Origin: Pseudodonghicola sp048268305
Lineage (GTDB): Bacteria > Pseudomonadota > Alphaproteobacteria > Rhodobacterales > Rhodobacteraceae
Assembly (NCBI RefSeq): GCF_048268305.1
Contig: NZ_JBLWVT010000001.1
Location: 434,001-498,000 of the forward strand
Direction of reading: 5' to 3'
Length of the DNA stretch: 64,000 bases
Both the position numbers and the translations under genes were made by a program. Shown here piece by piece: positions 43,662-52,419 of this stretch (positions are counted from its first letter, which is position 1; the number at the start of each line of letters is the position of its first letter). Below the pieces are notes generated by a model. The model searched no databases and was not told the DNA's origin. It saw nothing but the letters and a program-made list of their open reading frames with translations.

Positions 43662-44438
43662 ATGACCAGAACAGCACGTCAGCAGCAGATTCTCGCGCTG
43701 CTCGAAGACCGCCGGAAGGCGGCGATCACCTATCTTGCGGAACAGTTCGACGTTTCGGACGAAACCATCCGCCGCGATCTCAAGGTCCTGTCGGAGGAGG
43801 GCATCGTCGAGAAGTTCCACGGCGGGGTGCGGCTGTCGATGCCGCGCACCGAGCCGCCCTTCGAGCGCCGGCTGCGCGAGGCGACCGAGGCCAAGACCGC
43901 CATCGCCGCCCGCGCCGCCAGCCATATCCGCGAAGGCGCCACGGTGCTTTTGGACAACAGCACCACCGCTTGTTTCCTGGCCCGCGAACTGGTGCATCGC
44001 GAACCGATGACCATTCTCACCATCTCGTTGGAGATCGCGCAGATTCTCTCCGCCGCCGACAGCCCGCACCGGGTGATCCTGCCGGGAGGGGAGTTGCGCA
44101 GCGCCGATCGCACCATCTCGGGGGCGGGCACGATCGAATTCCTGTCGCATTTCACCCCCAGTTATTTCGTGACCTCGATGGTCGCGGGCTCGGCCCGGGG
44201 CTGCTACGACTTCGATCTCTTCGAGGCGGAGTTCAAGCGTGCGATGATCCCGCTGGCGGATGAAACCATCGTGCTGCTCGATTCCAGCAAGTTCGGCAAA
44301 TCCGGGCTGATCCATGTCTGCGACTGGTCGCAGGTGGATGTTCTGGTCACCGACGGCGCCCCGAATGAGATTCTGGAACAGATCGAACATGGCCATCTGC
44401 TGCTGACCGATCCCGCCGCCGGCGAGGCCAAGGCATGA
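43662..44438 (+). CDS. DeoR/GlpR-family transcriptional regulator
   Basis: This 258-aa protein has an N-terminal DeoR helix-turn-helix (residues 6-60, RQQQILALLEDRRKAAITYLAEQFDVSDETIRRDL) and a C-terminal sugar-phosphate sensor domain with HGGVRL, VLLDNSTTACFLA and VLLDSSKFGKSGLI. Such regulators respond to phosphorylated sugars or glycerol-3-phosphate. It lies within the transporter operon (14 bp after the ATPase, ATGA overlap with the next gene) and probably represses it. Confidence 0.92.
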   Translation: MTRTARQQQILALLEDRRKAAITYLAEQFDVSDETIRRDLKVLSEEGIVEKFHGGVRLSMPRTEPPFERRLREATEAKTAIAARAASHIREGATVLLDNSTTACFLARELVHREPMTILTISLEIAQILSAADSPHRVILPGGELRSADRTISGAGTIEFLSHFTPSYFVTSMVAGSARGCYDFDLFEAEFKRAMIPLADETIVLLDSSKFGKSGLIHVCDWSQVDVLVTDGAPNEILEQIEHGHLLLTDPAAGEAKA

Positions 44439-45250
44439 GCGCGCCTGTGGACGTCGAGGCCGTCGCCGAAGAGATGCTGGCCGCCGCCCGACCGCTGGCG
44501 CGGGCCTATTTCCGCACCCCGCTGGAGGTCGAGCGCAAGGCGGATCACAGCCCCGTCACCCTGGCCGACCGCGCCATCGAGAAGGCGATGAAAGAGGTTC
44601 TGGCCCGGCGGCTTCCCGATCATGGCGTCTATGGCGAAGAGCATGGGGCCGCCCGGCTCGACGCGCGGCATGTCTGGGTGATCGACCCGGTCGACGGCAC
44701 CAAGAGCTTCATCTCGGGCGTGCCGCTGTTCGGCACATTGATCGCGCTGCTTGACGCCGGCGCGCCGGTGATGGGGGTGATCGACATGCCGATGCTGGGG
44801 GAAACCTGGATCGGCCATGCCGGTGGCGAGACGCGGCTGAACGGGCGGCGCTGTGCCACTTCGGGCCGCACCCGGCTGGAGGAGGCGATCCTCTTCGCCA
44901 CCTCGCCCGATCAGTTCACGCCGGCGGAGATGCAGGTCTTTGACGGGGTGAGCGCCGCCTGCCAGGCGCGCCGCTTCGGTGGCGATTGCTACAGCTATGG
45001 GTTGCTCGCCTCGGGTCATATCGACCTGATCCTCGAAGCCGAGCTGCAACCCTATGACTACCTGCCGGTGGTGCCGGTGGTGACGGCGGCGGGCGGGGTG
45101 ATCAGCGACTGGCAGGGGGAGCCGCTGTCGCTGGCTTCCTCGGGGCAGGTGCTGGCGGCGGCCACGCCCGCGCTGCACCGAGCCGCGCTGGAGCGGATCG
45201 CGGAGCTGACGGCGAAGGCCTCGGGGCACCCGGCGCTGCGAGGGCTTTGA
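44435..45250 (+). CDS. Inositol-monophosphatase-family phosphatase (HisN-like)
   Basis: This 271-aa Mg-dependent phosphatase has metal sites GEEHG at about 66, DPVDGTKSF at about 88, and a C-terminal YDYLPVVPVVTAAGGVISDWQGEPL carrying the third metal Asp. The pattern is closest to bacterial histidinol-phosphate phosphatases (HisN) and IMPases. Being co-transcribed with a Ugp-like importer and a DeoR regulator, it may instead dephosphorylate an imported sugar or polyol phosphate. ATGA overlap with the regulator gene implies coupling. Confidence 0.85.
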   Translation: MSAPVDVEAVAEEMLAAARPLARAYFRTPLEVERKADHSPVTLADRAIEKAMKEVLARRLPDHGVYGEEHGAARLDARHVWVIDPVDGTKSFISGVPLFGTLIALLDAGAPVMGVIDMPMLGETWIGHAGGETRLNGRRCATSGRTRLEEAILFATSPDQFTPAEMQVFDGVSAACQARRFGGDCYSYGLLASGHIDLILEAELQPYDYLPVVPVVTAAGGVISDWQGEPLSLASSGQVLAAATPALHRAALERIAELTAKASGHPALRGL

Positions 45251-45302
45251 TCCGCGGGCGGAAATCGCTGGGCGGGCAGGGGGCGAAGGCGGTATCACCA
45301 TT

Positions 45303-45326
45303 GCAGGGCTGCGTCGTCAGCCCTGC
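45303..45326 (+). other. Hairpin upstream of the nitrilase-family gene
   Basis: GCAGGGCTG (45303-45311) pairs perfectly with CAGCCCTGC (45318-45326) over a six-base loop, 27 bp before the start of the amidase gene and 52 bp after the phosphatase stop. There is no T run. It may be an mRNA processing or stabilising element. Confidence 0.45.
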
Positions 45327-45353
45327 CAACGACCGCGACGAGATGGAGCCGCC

Positions 45354-46127
45354 ATGAAACTCGCCCTGCTGCAGACCCCGCCCGCCAATGGCGACCCCGA
45401 TCAGGCGCTGGCCCGGCTGGAGGTCGCGGTAACCGCCGCCGCCGCGGCCGGTGCCGATCTTCTGATCGCGCCGGAGCTGCTGCTGCCCGGGTATAATTGC
45501 CCCGATCTTCATGCCGTCACGGCGCAGCCGGTCGAGGGGGCGTGGATCGCCCGGCTTTCCGCCCTGGCTGCGGCGCATCGCTGCGGGCTGGTGTTCGGCT
45601 GGGCCGAGCGGGCGGGCGATAGGGTCTTGAACAGCGCCACCGCCATCGGGCCCGACGGCGCTGTGCTCGCCACCTATCGCAAGCGCCAGCTCTTCGGCGC
45701 GATGGAGCGGGCGAGCTTTGCGCCCGGTCGCGATCCGGCGCCGGTCTTCGATCTGGCCGGGCGGCGCTGCGGGCTGCAAATCTGCTATGACATCGAGTTT
45801 CCCGAACATGCCCGCGACCTGGCCCGGCGCGGGGCCGAGGTGATCCTGGTGCCGACCGCCAATCCGGTGGGCTTCGAACATGTGCAGCGCCTGTTCGTGC
45901 CGGCCCGCGCCGCCGAGAATGCGGTCTTCGTCGCCTATGCGAATTATTGCGGCGCCGAGAATGGGCTTGAGTTCGGGGGGATGTCGGTCATCGCCGGCCC
46001 CGATGGCGTGCCGATCGCCAGCGCCGGACGCGGGCCCGCCTTGCTGATCGCCGATCTGCCGGCGCGGGGGGATTATCCGGCCGGGATGCTGTCGAGCCAG
46101 CTCGACGATCTGGTCAGCGGGGCATGA
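45354..46127 (+). CDS. Carbon-nitrogen hydrolase (nitrilase superfamily amidase)
   Basis: This 257-aa amidase has the Glu-Lys-Cys triad of the superfamily: Glu41 in APELLLPG, Lys110 in YRKRQLFG and Cys144 in QICYDIEFPE. It resembles aliphatic or beta-ureidopropionase-like and R-amide hydrolases; the substrate cannot be fixed. It lies 103 bp after the phosphatase gene with a hairpin between, so it is possibly a separate unit. Its 3' end overlaps the convergent racemase gene by 14 bp. Confidence 0.9.
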   Translation: MKLALLQTPPANGDPDQALARLEVAVTAAAAAGADLLIAPELLLPGYNCPDLHAVTAQPVEGAWIARLSALAAAHRCGLVFGWAERAGDRVLNSATAIGPDGAVLATYRKRQLFGAMERASFAPGRDPAPVFDLAGRRCGLQICYDIEFPEHARDLARRGAEVILVPTANPVGFEHVQRLFVPARAAENAVFVAYANYCGAENGLEFGGMSVIAGPDGVPIASAGRGPALLIADLPARGDYPAGMLSSQLDDLVSGA

Positions 46128-46797
46128 CCAGCCGCGCGGCATCCAAGAGGCTGAACACCGGCCGCGCCGTCGCCTGTTGGATCGCGGCGGCATAGGGCGG
46201 CAGGTTGCCGCATTCCAGCACGATGGCCGCGATCTCGGGGGCGCGGGCGATCAGGCCACGGGCGGTCTCGGTCGCCTCGGCCTCCATCGCCGCCGGGTCG
46301 AAGCCGGTGCGCTGGCTCTCCTTCGCCGCCAGGAAGGTTTCCGCGAAAAGCGGCCGGTCCTGCAACCCGGCGATGCGCACCTCATCGGGGGTGGCGCCGG
46401 CGGCGCGGATCGCGGTCTCTCCCAGGGCGGTGGCCGAGGCGGTCAGAACGCCGATCGGCCGCGCCCCCATCATCTGCCGCACCACGGGCAGCAGGCACAG
46501 GCCCGACAGCGCCACCGGCACCGGCAGCCCCGCCGCGATCTCGCGCTGGACGGTGATCAGGAACCCGCAGGTCGAGGTGATCAGACAGGCGCCTTCGGCC
46601 ACCAGCTCCTCGGCGGCGGTGCGAAACCGCGCCACCAGCTCGGGCGCGGGGCGGCCGTCGCGGACGATATCCGGGCTGCCGGCGCCTTCGATCACCCGCA
46701 CCCGGGCGGGCAGGTGATAGCTGTCCGGATGGCCGGCATCGCCGGGAATCCGCGGAAAGCGGGTGTCGAGGCTCAGGATTCCGATGAAGGCGGGCAT
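46114..46797 (-). CDS. Asp/Glu/hydantoin racemase superfamily protein
   Basis: This 227-aa protein has the paired active-site cysteines of cofactor-independent racemases: Cys76 in TSTCGFL and Cys196 in LECGNLPPY. Relatives include aspartate and glutamate racemases, hydantoin racemases and maleate isomerases. It is last in an operon of TRAP transporter genes and a permease, overlapping the permease gene by 25 bp. Its substrate is probably what the TRAP system imports. Confidence 0.85.
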   Translation of the reverse strand: MPAFIGILSLDTRFPRIPGDAGHPDSYHLPARVRVIEGAGSPDIVRDGRPAPELVARFRTAAEELVAEGACLITSTCGFLITVQREIAAGLPVPVALSGLCLLPVVRQMMGARPIGVLTASATALGETAIRAAGATPDEVRIAGLQDRPLFAETFLAAKESQRTGFDPAAMEAEATETARGLIARAPEIAAIVLECGNLPPYAAAIQQATARPVFSLLDAARLVMPR

Positions 46798-47711
46798 GGT
46801 GTCTCGAAGGCTGAGAAAAGAAGCGGTGTGGCGTAGATCGGGAATTGCATGGCCGCGACGAAGAGTGTCAGCAGCGGGTCGAACGGCAGCGAGGCCAGCA
46901 CGACCGAGGTGTTGCGGTTACCGAAGACCAGCCCCAGGGCGCGGGCTGCCGGGCGCGGCAGCATGGTCATGGCGGCGGAACGGATCAGCAGGTTGCCGCC
47001 GAAATTCAGCGTGAGCGCCAGCAGAAGCAGGCCCAGCACCAGATGCGGCCGGGTCATCAGCGCCTCGCGACTGCCGGCGAGCAGCGGGAAGAGAAAGGCA
47101 ATCATCGCCAGCGCGGCGAGGCCGTTCAGGATATCGGTGTTGCGGGCGATGCGGGCGCCGCCCCAGAGCGCGCGGATCGCGAGGCCCAGCAGAATGCCGC
47201 CCGAGAGCATGCCGCAGACCCGGAGCGCGAGCTGCGGGACCGAGGCCTCGAACGGCAGGCCACTGAGCCCGAGGGTGGCGGGCAGCAGGACGGGCGCCAG
47301 CAGGGTGCCGAGCAGGGTCAGCCGCAGCCCGAGGCTGAAGTCATAGCCCAGCATCAGGCAGAGGTTCGGGGCCGAGCCGAGGGGGGCTGCGGCGAAGAAG
47401 GCGGCGAGCAGCAGGAGAAGCTGGGGATCGGCCCCGGCCAGCCGGCCGAGCCCCACCACCAGCAGCGCCGCGCCGATCTGCGACAGCGCGAGCCAGAGCA
47501 CCATCCCCAGCACCGGCCCCGGCGCGAAGAGCCGGCGCAGCGTGGCGGGGTCGAGCGGCTGGCGCGCGATGCCGAGGGCGGTGACCAGAACCACCAAGGC
47601 AGGCAGCAGCGGTCTCAGCCGGTCGGGCGACAGCGGCAGCAGCGGCACCGTCACCAGGCCCAGAAGCAGGAGGGCCGAGGCATGCCGGCCCATCCATGTC
47701 AGCGGGGTCAT
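46773..47711 (-). CDS. 10-TM permease, bile acid:sodium symporter (BASS)-like
   Basis: This 312-aa integral membrane protein has about ten hydrophobic helices. Hydrophobicity and the segments AAFFAAAPLGSAPNLCLMLGY and LGLVFGNRNTSVVLASLPFD suggest the BASS/SBF superfamily, though I cannot confirm it. The ATG at 47711 overlaps the TRAP permease stop (ATGA), and the 3' end overlaps the racemase gene. Its direction of transport and substrate are unknown. Confidence 0.65.
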   Translation of the reverse strand: MTPLTWMGRHASALLLLGLVTVPLLPLSPDRLRPLLPALVVLVTALGIARQPLDPATLRRLFAPGPVLGMVLWLALSQIGAALLVVGLGRLAGADPQLLLLLAAFFAAAPLGSAPNLCLMLGYDFSLGLRLTLLGTLLAPVLLPATLGLSGLPFEASVPQLALRVCGMLSGGILLGLAIRALWGGARIARNTDILNGLAALAMIAFLFPLLAGSREALMTRPHLVLGLLLLALTLNFGGNLLIRSAAMTMLPRPAARALGLVFGNRNTSVVLASLPFDPLLTLFVAAMQFPIYATPLLFSAFETPCPPSSES

Positions 47712-49669
47712 TGCGCGGCCTGCACCAGTTTCGGCAGCCAGGTGGCCAGGCCGGGAAAGGCCACCAACACCGCCACCATCAGCACCATGATCAGGAACAT
47801 CGGCAGGGCGGTGCGGGCGATATACCCCATGTCGTGCCGGGTCATTCCCTGCAGCACGAAGAGGTTGAAACCCACCGGCGGGGTGATCTGCGCCATCTCG
47901 ACCACCACCACGATGAAAATGCCGAACCACAGCAGGTCGATGCCGGCGGCGCGCACCATCGGCTCGATGATCGCCATGGTCAGCACCACCGCCGAGATGC
48001 CGTCGAGGAACATGCCGATGACGATATAGAACACGGTCAGCGCGGCGATCAGCGCCACCGGCGACAGATTCATCTGCGCGATCAGCCCGGCCAGGGCGCG
48101 TGGCACCCCGGTAAAGCCCATGGCGAGCGTCAGGAAGGCCGCGCCCATCAGGATCAGCGCGATCATCGCCGAGGTGCGGGTGGCGCCCAGCAGGCTGTCG
48201 CGGAAGGCCGCCCAGCTCAGCGAGCCCTGGATGCCGGCCAAGAGCAGCGCGCCGATCACCCCGAAGGCGGCGGCCTCGGTCGCGGTGGCGATGCCCAGGT
48301 ACATCGAGCCGATGACGACCACGATCAGCACGATCACCGGGATCAGCAGGACCGAGGCGGACAGCTTTTCACCCAGGCTCATCCGCGGCTCGGGCGCCGG
48401 GGCCTGATCCTTGCGCACCACCGACCAGGCGGCGATATAGGCCATGAACATGCCAGCCAGCACCAGCCCGGGCAGCACGCCGGCCATGAACAGGCTGGTG
48501 ATGCTTTCCTGCACGGTGACGCCGTAGACGATCAGCGTCAGCGACGGCGGGATCATCAGCCCCAGCGTGGCGGCGCCGGCCAGGGTGCCGATGATCATGA
48601 ACTCGGGATAGCCGCGCTTGCGCAGTTCCGGGATCGACATCTTGCCGACGGTGGAGAGCGTCGCGGCCGAGGAGCCGGAGACCGCCGCGAAGACGGTGCA
48701 GCCCACGACGTTCGAATGCAGCAGCCCGCCCGGAAACCGTGCCAGCCAGGGGGCGAGTCCCTTGAACATGTCCTCGGACAGGCGGGTACGATAGAGGATC
48801 TCGCCCATCCAAATGAACAGCGGCAGCGAGGTCAGCGTCCAGCTTGAGGCCGAGGACCAGACGGTGATCGACATCGAACTGCCGGGGTTGCGCGGCGTGA
48901 AGCCGATCATCCCCATATAGGCCACCCCCATCAGCGCCAGCCCGACCCAGAGGCCGGAGCCCAGCAGGAAGAACAGCACGAAGAGGAAGACGCCGATCTT
49001 CAGCCCCACGGCATGGCGGTCGAAGCCGGTCATCAGGTGGACGGCGGCATAGATCACCAGGGCAGAGGCCGCCAGCATCACCAGCCGGGCGGGGATCGCG
49101 GCGAGCGCATCGCGCAGGATCGGCCTGCGCGGCGTGTCGATGCCATAGCCATCGGTAAACAGCAGTGCCAGCAGGCTGTCGAGGATGGCAATCGCCAGCA
49201 GGCAGGCGCCGAAGGCCATGGCGATCTGCGGTATCCACAGCGGTGTGCCGTCCTGCCCTTGCGAGACATCATTGATCTTGTGGCTCAGGATCGGTGCCTT
49301 GACCGCATACCAGGCGAAGAACAGCGCCACCACGGCGGCAGTGGTATAACACCAGATCTCGATCCCGCGACGCAGCGCGCTGGTGCGGTCGACCAGCATG
49401 CCGACGCGGATGTGTTCGTTGTGGCGGAAGGTGTCGGCCAGCGCCAGGAAGGAGGCTGTCGCCATCGCATAGCCGGCATAATTCGCGCCGCCGGGAAACA
49501 GGATGCCCAGCCAGCGGCTGACCATCTGCGCCACCACAAGGCAGAGAATCGCCACCAGCGCCAGCGCCGCGCCAAGGCCTGACAGGGAATAGAGGCGGTC
49601 GAACAGGCGCCGCATCAAGGTCGGCGTCCGGTTGCCGGGTTCGGGATCGGTCAATGTATCTCTATGCAT
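47708..49669 (-). CDS. TRAP transporter fused small/large permease (DctQM)
   Basis: This 653-aa fusion has a DctQ-like domain of four helices (about residues 20-190) joined to a DctM domain of about 12 helices. DctM motifs are present: FAAVSGSSAATLSTVGKMSIPELRKRGY near 360 and GMFLDGISAVVLTMAIIEPM, ITPPVGFNLFVLQGM near the C-terminus. It imports an organic anion with sodium, fed by the DctP protein encoded upstream. The ATG at 49669 has only a weak ribosome site, so the start is somewhat uncertain; the frame stays open to 49828. Confidence 0.93.
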   Translation of the reverse strand: MHRDTLTDPEPGNRTPTLMRRLFDRLYSLSGLGAALALVAILCLVVAQMVSRWLGILFPGGANYAGYAMATASFLALADTFRHNEHIRVGMLVDRTSALRRGIEIWCYTTAAVVALFFAWYAVKAPILSHKINDVSQGQDGTPLWIPQIAMAFGACLLAIAILDSLLALLFTDGYGIDTPRRPILRDALAAIPARLVMLAASALVIYAAVHLMTGFDRHAVGLKIGVFLFVLFFLLGSGLWVGLALMGVAYMGMIGFTPRNPGSSMSITVWSSASSWTLTSLPLFIWMGEILYRTRLSEDMFKGLAPWLARFPGGLLHSNVVGCTVFAAVSGSSAATLSTVGKMSIPELRKRGYPEFMIIGTLAGAATLGLMIPPSLTLIVYGVTVQESITSLFMAGVLPGLVLAGMFMAYIAAWSVVRKDQAPAPEPRMSLGEKLSASVLLIPVIVLIVVVIGSMYLGIATATEAAAFGVIGALLLAGIQGSLSWAAFRDSLLGATRTSAMIALILMGAAFLTLAMGFTGVPRALAGLIAQMNLSPVALIAALTVFYIVIGMFLDGISAVVLTMAIIEPMVRAAGIDLLWFGIFIVVVVEMAQITPPVGFNLFVLQGMTRHDMGYIARTALPMFLIMVLMVAVLVAFPGLATWLPKLVQAAQ

Positions 49670-49745
49670 CGGTTGTCCGACAGGCGCCCGGCGCATGTTC
49701 CACCCTGGCCGCAGCGCCGCGGCGCACTGGCAGGAGGGGTCACAG

Positions 49746-49770
49746 GTGCCCCGGAGCATCCGGGGCACCG
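49746..49770 (-). other. Intercistronic hairpin between dctP and dctQM
   Basis: Perfect 11-bp arms, GGTGCCCCGGA (49746-49756) and TCCGGGGCACC (49760-49770), surround a three-base loop in the 121-bp gap. No T run follows, so it is more likely to protect or uncouple the dctP message than to end transcription. Confidence 0.65.
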
Positions 49771-49790
49771 TGCGGCGGGTTAGCCTGTTC

Positions 49791-50759
49791 TTACTCGGCT
49801 TTATAGGCGTCGATGATGGCCTTGCCATCCGCGCCGGTGGTGGCCAGCCATTCGGTCGTCATGGTCTCGCCGATCTCGGACAGCTTGGCGCTGACGGCGG
49901 CGGTCGGTGCGCCCACCGTCATGCCATGCTCGGCCAGGGTCTTGACGAAGCCATCGGCCAACTCGGCCGCCTTCTGGGTGCCGCGAAGCTGCGCCTTGGC
50001 CGCCTCGTCGGTGACGCAGGCCTTGGCCTTGTCGGACAGCCCGTTGAAGGCCTCGGTATTGACGAAGACCGTGTTGCGCGGCAGCCAGGCCTTGACGTCG
50101 TAGAAGTTGGTCATGTCTTCCCAGACGCTTTCGTCGACGCCGGTCGAACCCGAGGAGATCATCGCTGAAACGACGCCGGTGGCCAGCGCCTGTTTCAGAT
50201 CGGCGGCCTCGATCTGGGTCGGCACCATGCCGGCCAGTTCGGCCACCCGGGCGGTGATCGCGTTATAGGCGCGGAACTTGACGCCCTTCATCGCCTCGGG
50301 CGTTTCCACCGGCTTGGAGAAATAGAGCCCCTGCGGCGGCCAGGGCACCGAATAGAGCAGGGTCAGGTTCTGATCGGCCATCACCTTGGACAGCACCGGC
50401 GCGGCGGCATCGCGCAGCTTGTCGGAGGCTTCGAAGGAGGTGGCGAGGAAAGGCACGGAATCATAGGCGAAGATCGGGTTTTCGTTGGCATGGGCCGACA
50501 GCAGACGTTCGCCGATCTGCGCCTCGCCAAGCTGGACGGCGCGCTTGATCTCGTCGCCCTTGAACAGCGACCCGCCGGCATGGATCACGATCTCCAGATC
50601 ACCGCCGGTGCATGCCTTGACCGCATCGGCGAAGACCTGCGCGTTTTCGGTGTGATAGTTCGAGGCCGGGTAAGCCATCGGCATGTCCCAGGTCTCGGCC
50701 GTGGCGGCGCCGGCCAGCACCGTCGACAGCGCCAGGATCGAAGCTGCGGTGATTTTCAT
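49791..50759 (-). CDS. TRAP transporter substrate-binding protein (DctP family)
   Basis: This 322-aa periplasmic protein has a clear Sec signal peptide (KITAASILALSTVLAGAATA, cleavage before ETWDMP) and the DctP fold. The region around residue 165-175 (KGVKFRAYNAITARV) includes the conserved Arg that grips the carboxylate of TRAP ligands. The start at 50759 is seven bases after GAGAGG. It is first in an operon with the fused permease, BASS-like permease and racemase genes, so an acidic amino acid or related carboxylate is a likely ligand. Confidence 0.93.
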   Translation of the reverse strand: MKITAASILALSTVLAGAATAETWDMPMAYPASNYHTENAQVFADAVKACTGGDLEIVIHAGGSLFKGDEIKRAVQLGEAQIGERLLSAHANENPIFAYDSVPFLATSFEASDKLRDAAAPVLSKVMADQNLTLLYSVPWPPQGLYFSKPVETPEAMKGVKFRAYNAITARVAELAGMVPTQIEAADLKQALATGVVSAMISSGSTGVDESVWEDMTNFYDVKAWLPRNTVFVNTEAFNGLSDKAKACVTDEAAKAQLRGTQKAAELADGFVKTLAEHGMTVGAPTAAVSAKLSEIGETMTTEWLATTGADGKAIIDAYKAE

Positions 50760-51021
50760 GATAAACCTCTCCGTGGTCATTATTGCAGTTTCTTGGGGGC
50801 CTGGGCCGATCGCGCCGACCCTTGGACTCCCTCAGTTTAAGACGTTGGCAGAAGTTGTCAGCTATTGGAATGAAACAAAGCTGGGTTCGCCATGACTGAA
50901 AGTCATGATGGGCGGATGCTCTCCGGTTTGTCTGCCTCCTGGCGGCGTCATTTTCAGTCGGCGAGCGATACCGGCGCCGGTTCGGGATGGAGATTGCCGG
51001 GGCCGGGGGGCGGCAAGCGGA

Positions 51022-52419
51022 TTAGCCGCCGATGTAGAAGATCAGGCTGATCAGCAGCGCTGCAAGCGCGAATGTCATGGCGACGAAGCGGATGTTCCAG
51101 CGATGCGCCACCCGGGCGGCGGGCACGTCGCAGAACCTGCCGACGATCAGGTTCATCGCGCTGATCGGATTGATGCAGATCGCCAGCGCCCAGCCGATGC
51201 ACAGGGTCAGCCCCAGCGCCAGCGCATGGCTCTGCCCCAACTGGGTCGGCCCGAGCAGCTGGGCGGCCAGCACCACCAGGATGGTATTGGGCAGATAGAG
51301 CGCGGCGGCGAAGGGGATGGCGAAGAGGCAGATCAGCAGGGTCGGCAGGCTGGCGAAGCTGCCGCCCGACAGCAGCGGCCAGAGCGGGCTGGCCTGCACC
51401 GCGACCGAGAGGGCGGCGCCGATCACATTGGCCGAGAGGAAAAGCGCGCTCTCTGATCGAAGATCGGCCAGCGCCAGCAACGCGTCGCGCAGGCGGGTTT
51501 CGAACGGCTGGATCCGCCCGGCTTCGAGCGCCAGCCAGATCAGTGAAAAGATCGGCAGGATCACCACGGCGGAGAGGGTGAAGTTGAGAACCAGCAGGTG
51601 ATGCAGGGTGATCGTCAGTGCCAGCAACAGCGCGCTGGCGCCCAGCACCTGGGCCAGGGCTGCGGGCCGGCCGCTGGCGCTGCGGGCGGGCGGTTCATCC
51701 TGCGGCAGGCTCGCCTCCGGTGGCAGCAGCGGCCAGAGCGCCGAGAGGATCAGAATGACGAGGGTGAAGGCGAAGGCGGTGGCGATCAGCTCCATCGGCT
51801 CGATCCGGGGCAGGCCGGCGGTGACGATGGCAAAGCCCAGCGACATCGGTGACCAGATCGACACCAGCGCCGCGCCGCGCATTGCCGCCGTCACCATGGC
51901 GCGTCGGGCCGGGTCGTGCCGCACGTCGCGCCCGTCGACCGGCTGGGTCAGGTCGCCGATCATCGCGATGATGCCGATATTGAACATCAGCGCCATGAAT
52001 TGCGCCCCGGTCTGCAGCGCGCCATAGCGGTGTCGGGGTCGGAAACCGAGCAGATATTCGGCCGCCGACCGGGTGATCTCGGCCCGTTTCACCGGCTGGC
52101 GCAGCAAGCCCAGCACCATCATCAGCCCGGCAAAGCCGCTGCCCTGCACCAGCGCCCGGACCAGTTTTGGCGTGGCCTCCGGCCAGACCAGCAGCACCAG
52201 CCCGAAGCCTGCCACCGCCAGCGCCGCGAACAGGCGCGCGAGCGGGATCAGCCGCGCCCATTGTGTCGCGACCCAGATCACCGACAGCACGGCGGCAAGC
52301 TGGCTCAGTCCCGGGTGATGCAGCAGCGCGCCGGCGATCAGCGCCAGCAGCAGCGCGCATTGCAGGGCGACCCCGGCGGTCAACCCGACGCGGGACAGGG
52401 GCGGCGTCGCGGGTGTCAT
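51022..52419 (-). CDS. Unidentified polytopic membrane protein (ion-transporter-like)
   Basis: I cannot assign this 465-aa protein to a family with confidence. It has about 12 membrane segments in two halves, with a hydrophilic linker near residues 235-255 (PPEASLPQDEPPARSASGRP). Each half has a polar loop in a hydrophobic setting (IGIIAMIGDLTQP; AICINPISAMNLIVGRF), as in ion-transporter superfamily carriers with paired re-entrant loops. It is last in a unit with dadA, a hydroxyacid dehydrogenase and an aminotransferase remnant, overlapping the remnant by ATGA. A carrier for an organic acid is plausible. Confidence 0.7.
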   Translation of the reverse strand: MTPATPPLSRVGLTAGVALQCALLLALIAGALLHHPGLSQLAAVLSVIWVATQWARLIPLARLFAALAVAGFGLVLLVWPEATPKLVRALVQGSGFAGLMMVLGLLRQPVKRAEITRSAAEYLLGFRPRHRYGALQTGAQFMALMFNIGIIAMIGDLTQPVDGRDVRHDPARRAMVTAAMRGAALVSIWSPMSLGFAIVTAGLPRIEPMELIATAFAFTLVILILSALWPLLPPEASLPQDEPPARSASGRPAALAQVLGASALLLALTITLHHLLVLNFTLSAVVILPIFSLIWLALEAGRIQPFETRLRDALLALADLRSESALFLSANVIGAALSVAVQASPLWPLLSGGSFASLPTLLICLFAIPFAAALYLPNTILVVLAAQLLGPTQLGQSHALALGLTLCIGWALAICINPISAMNLIVGRFCDVPAARVAHRWNIRFVAMTFALAALLISLIFYIGG

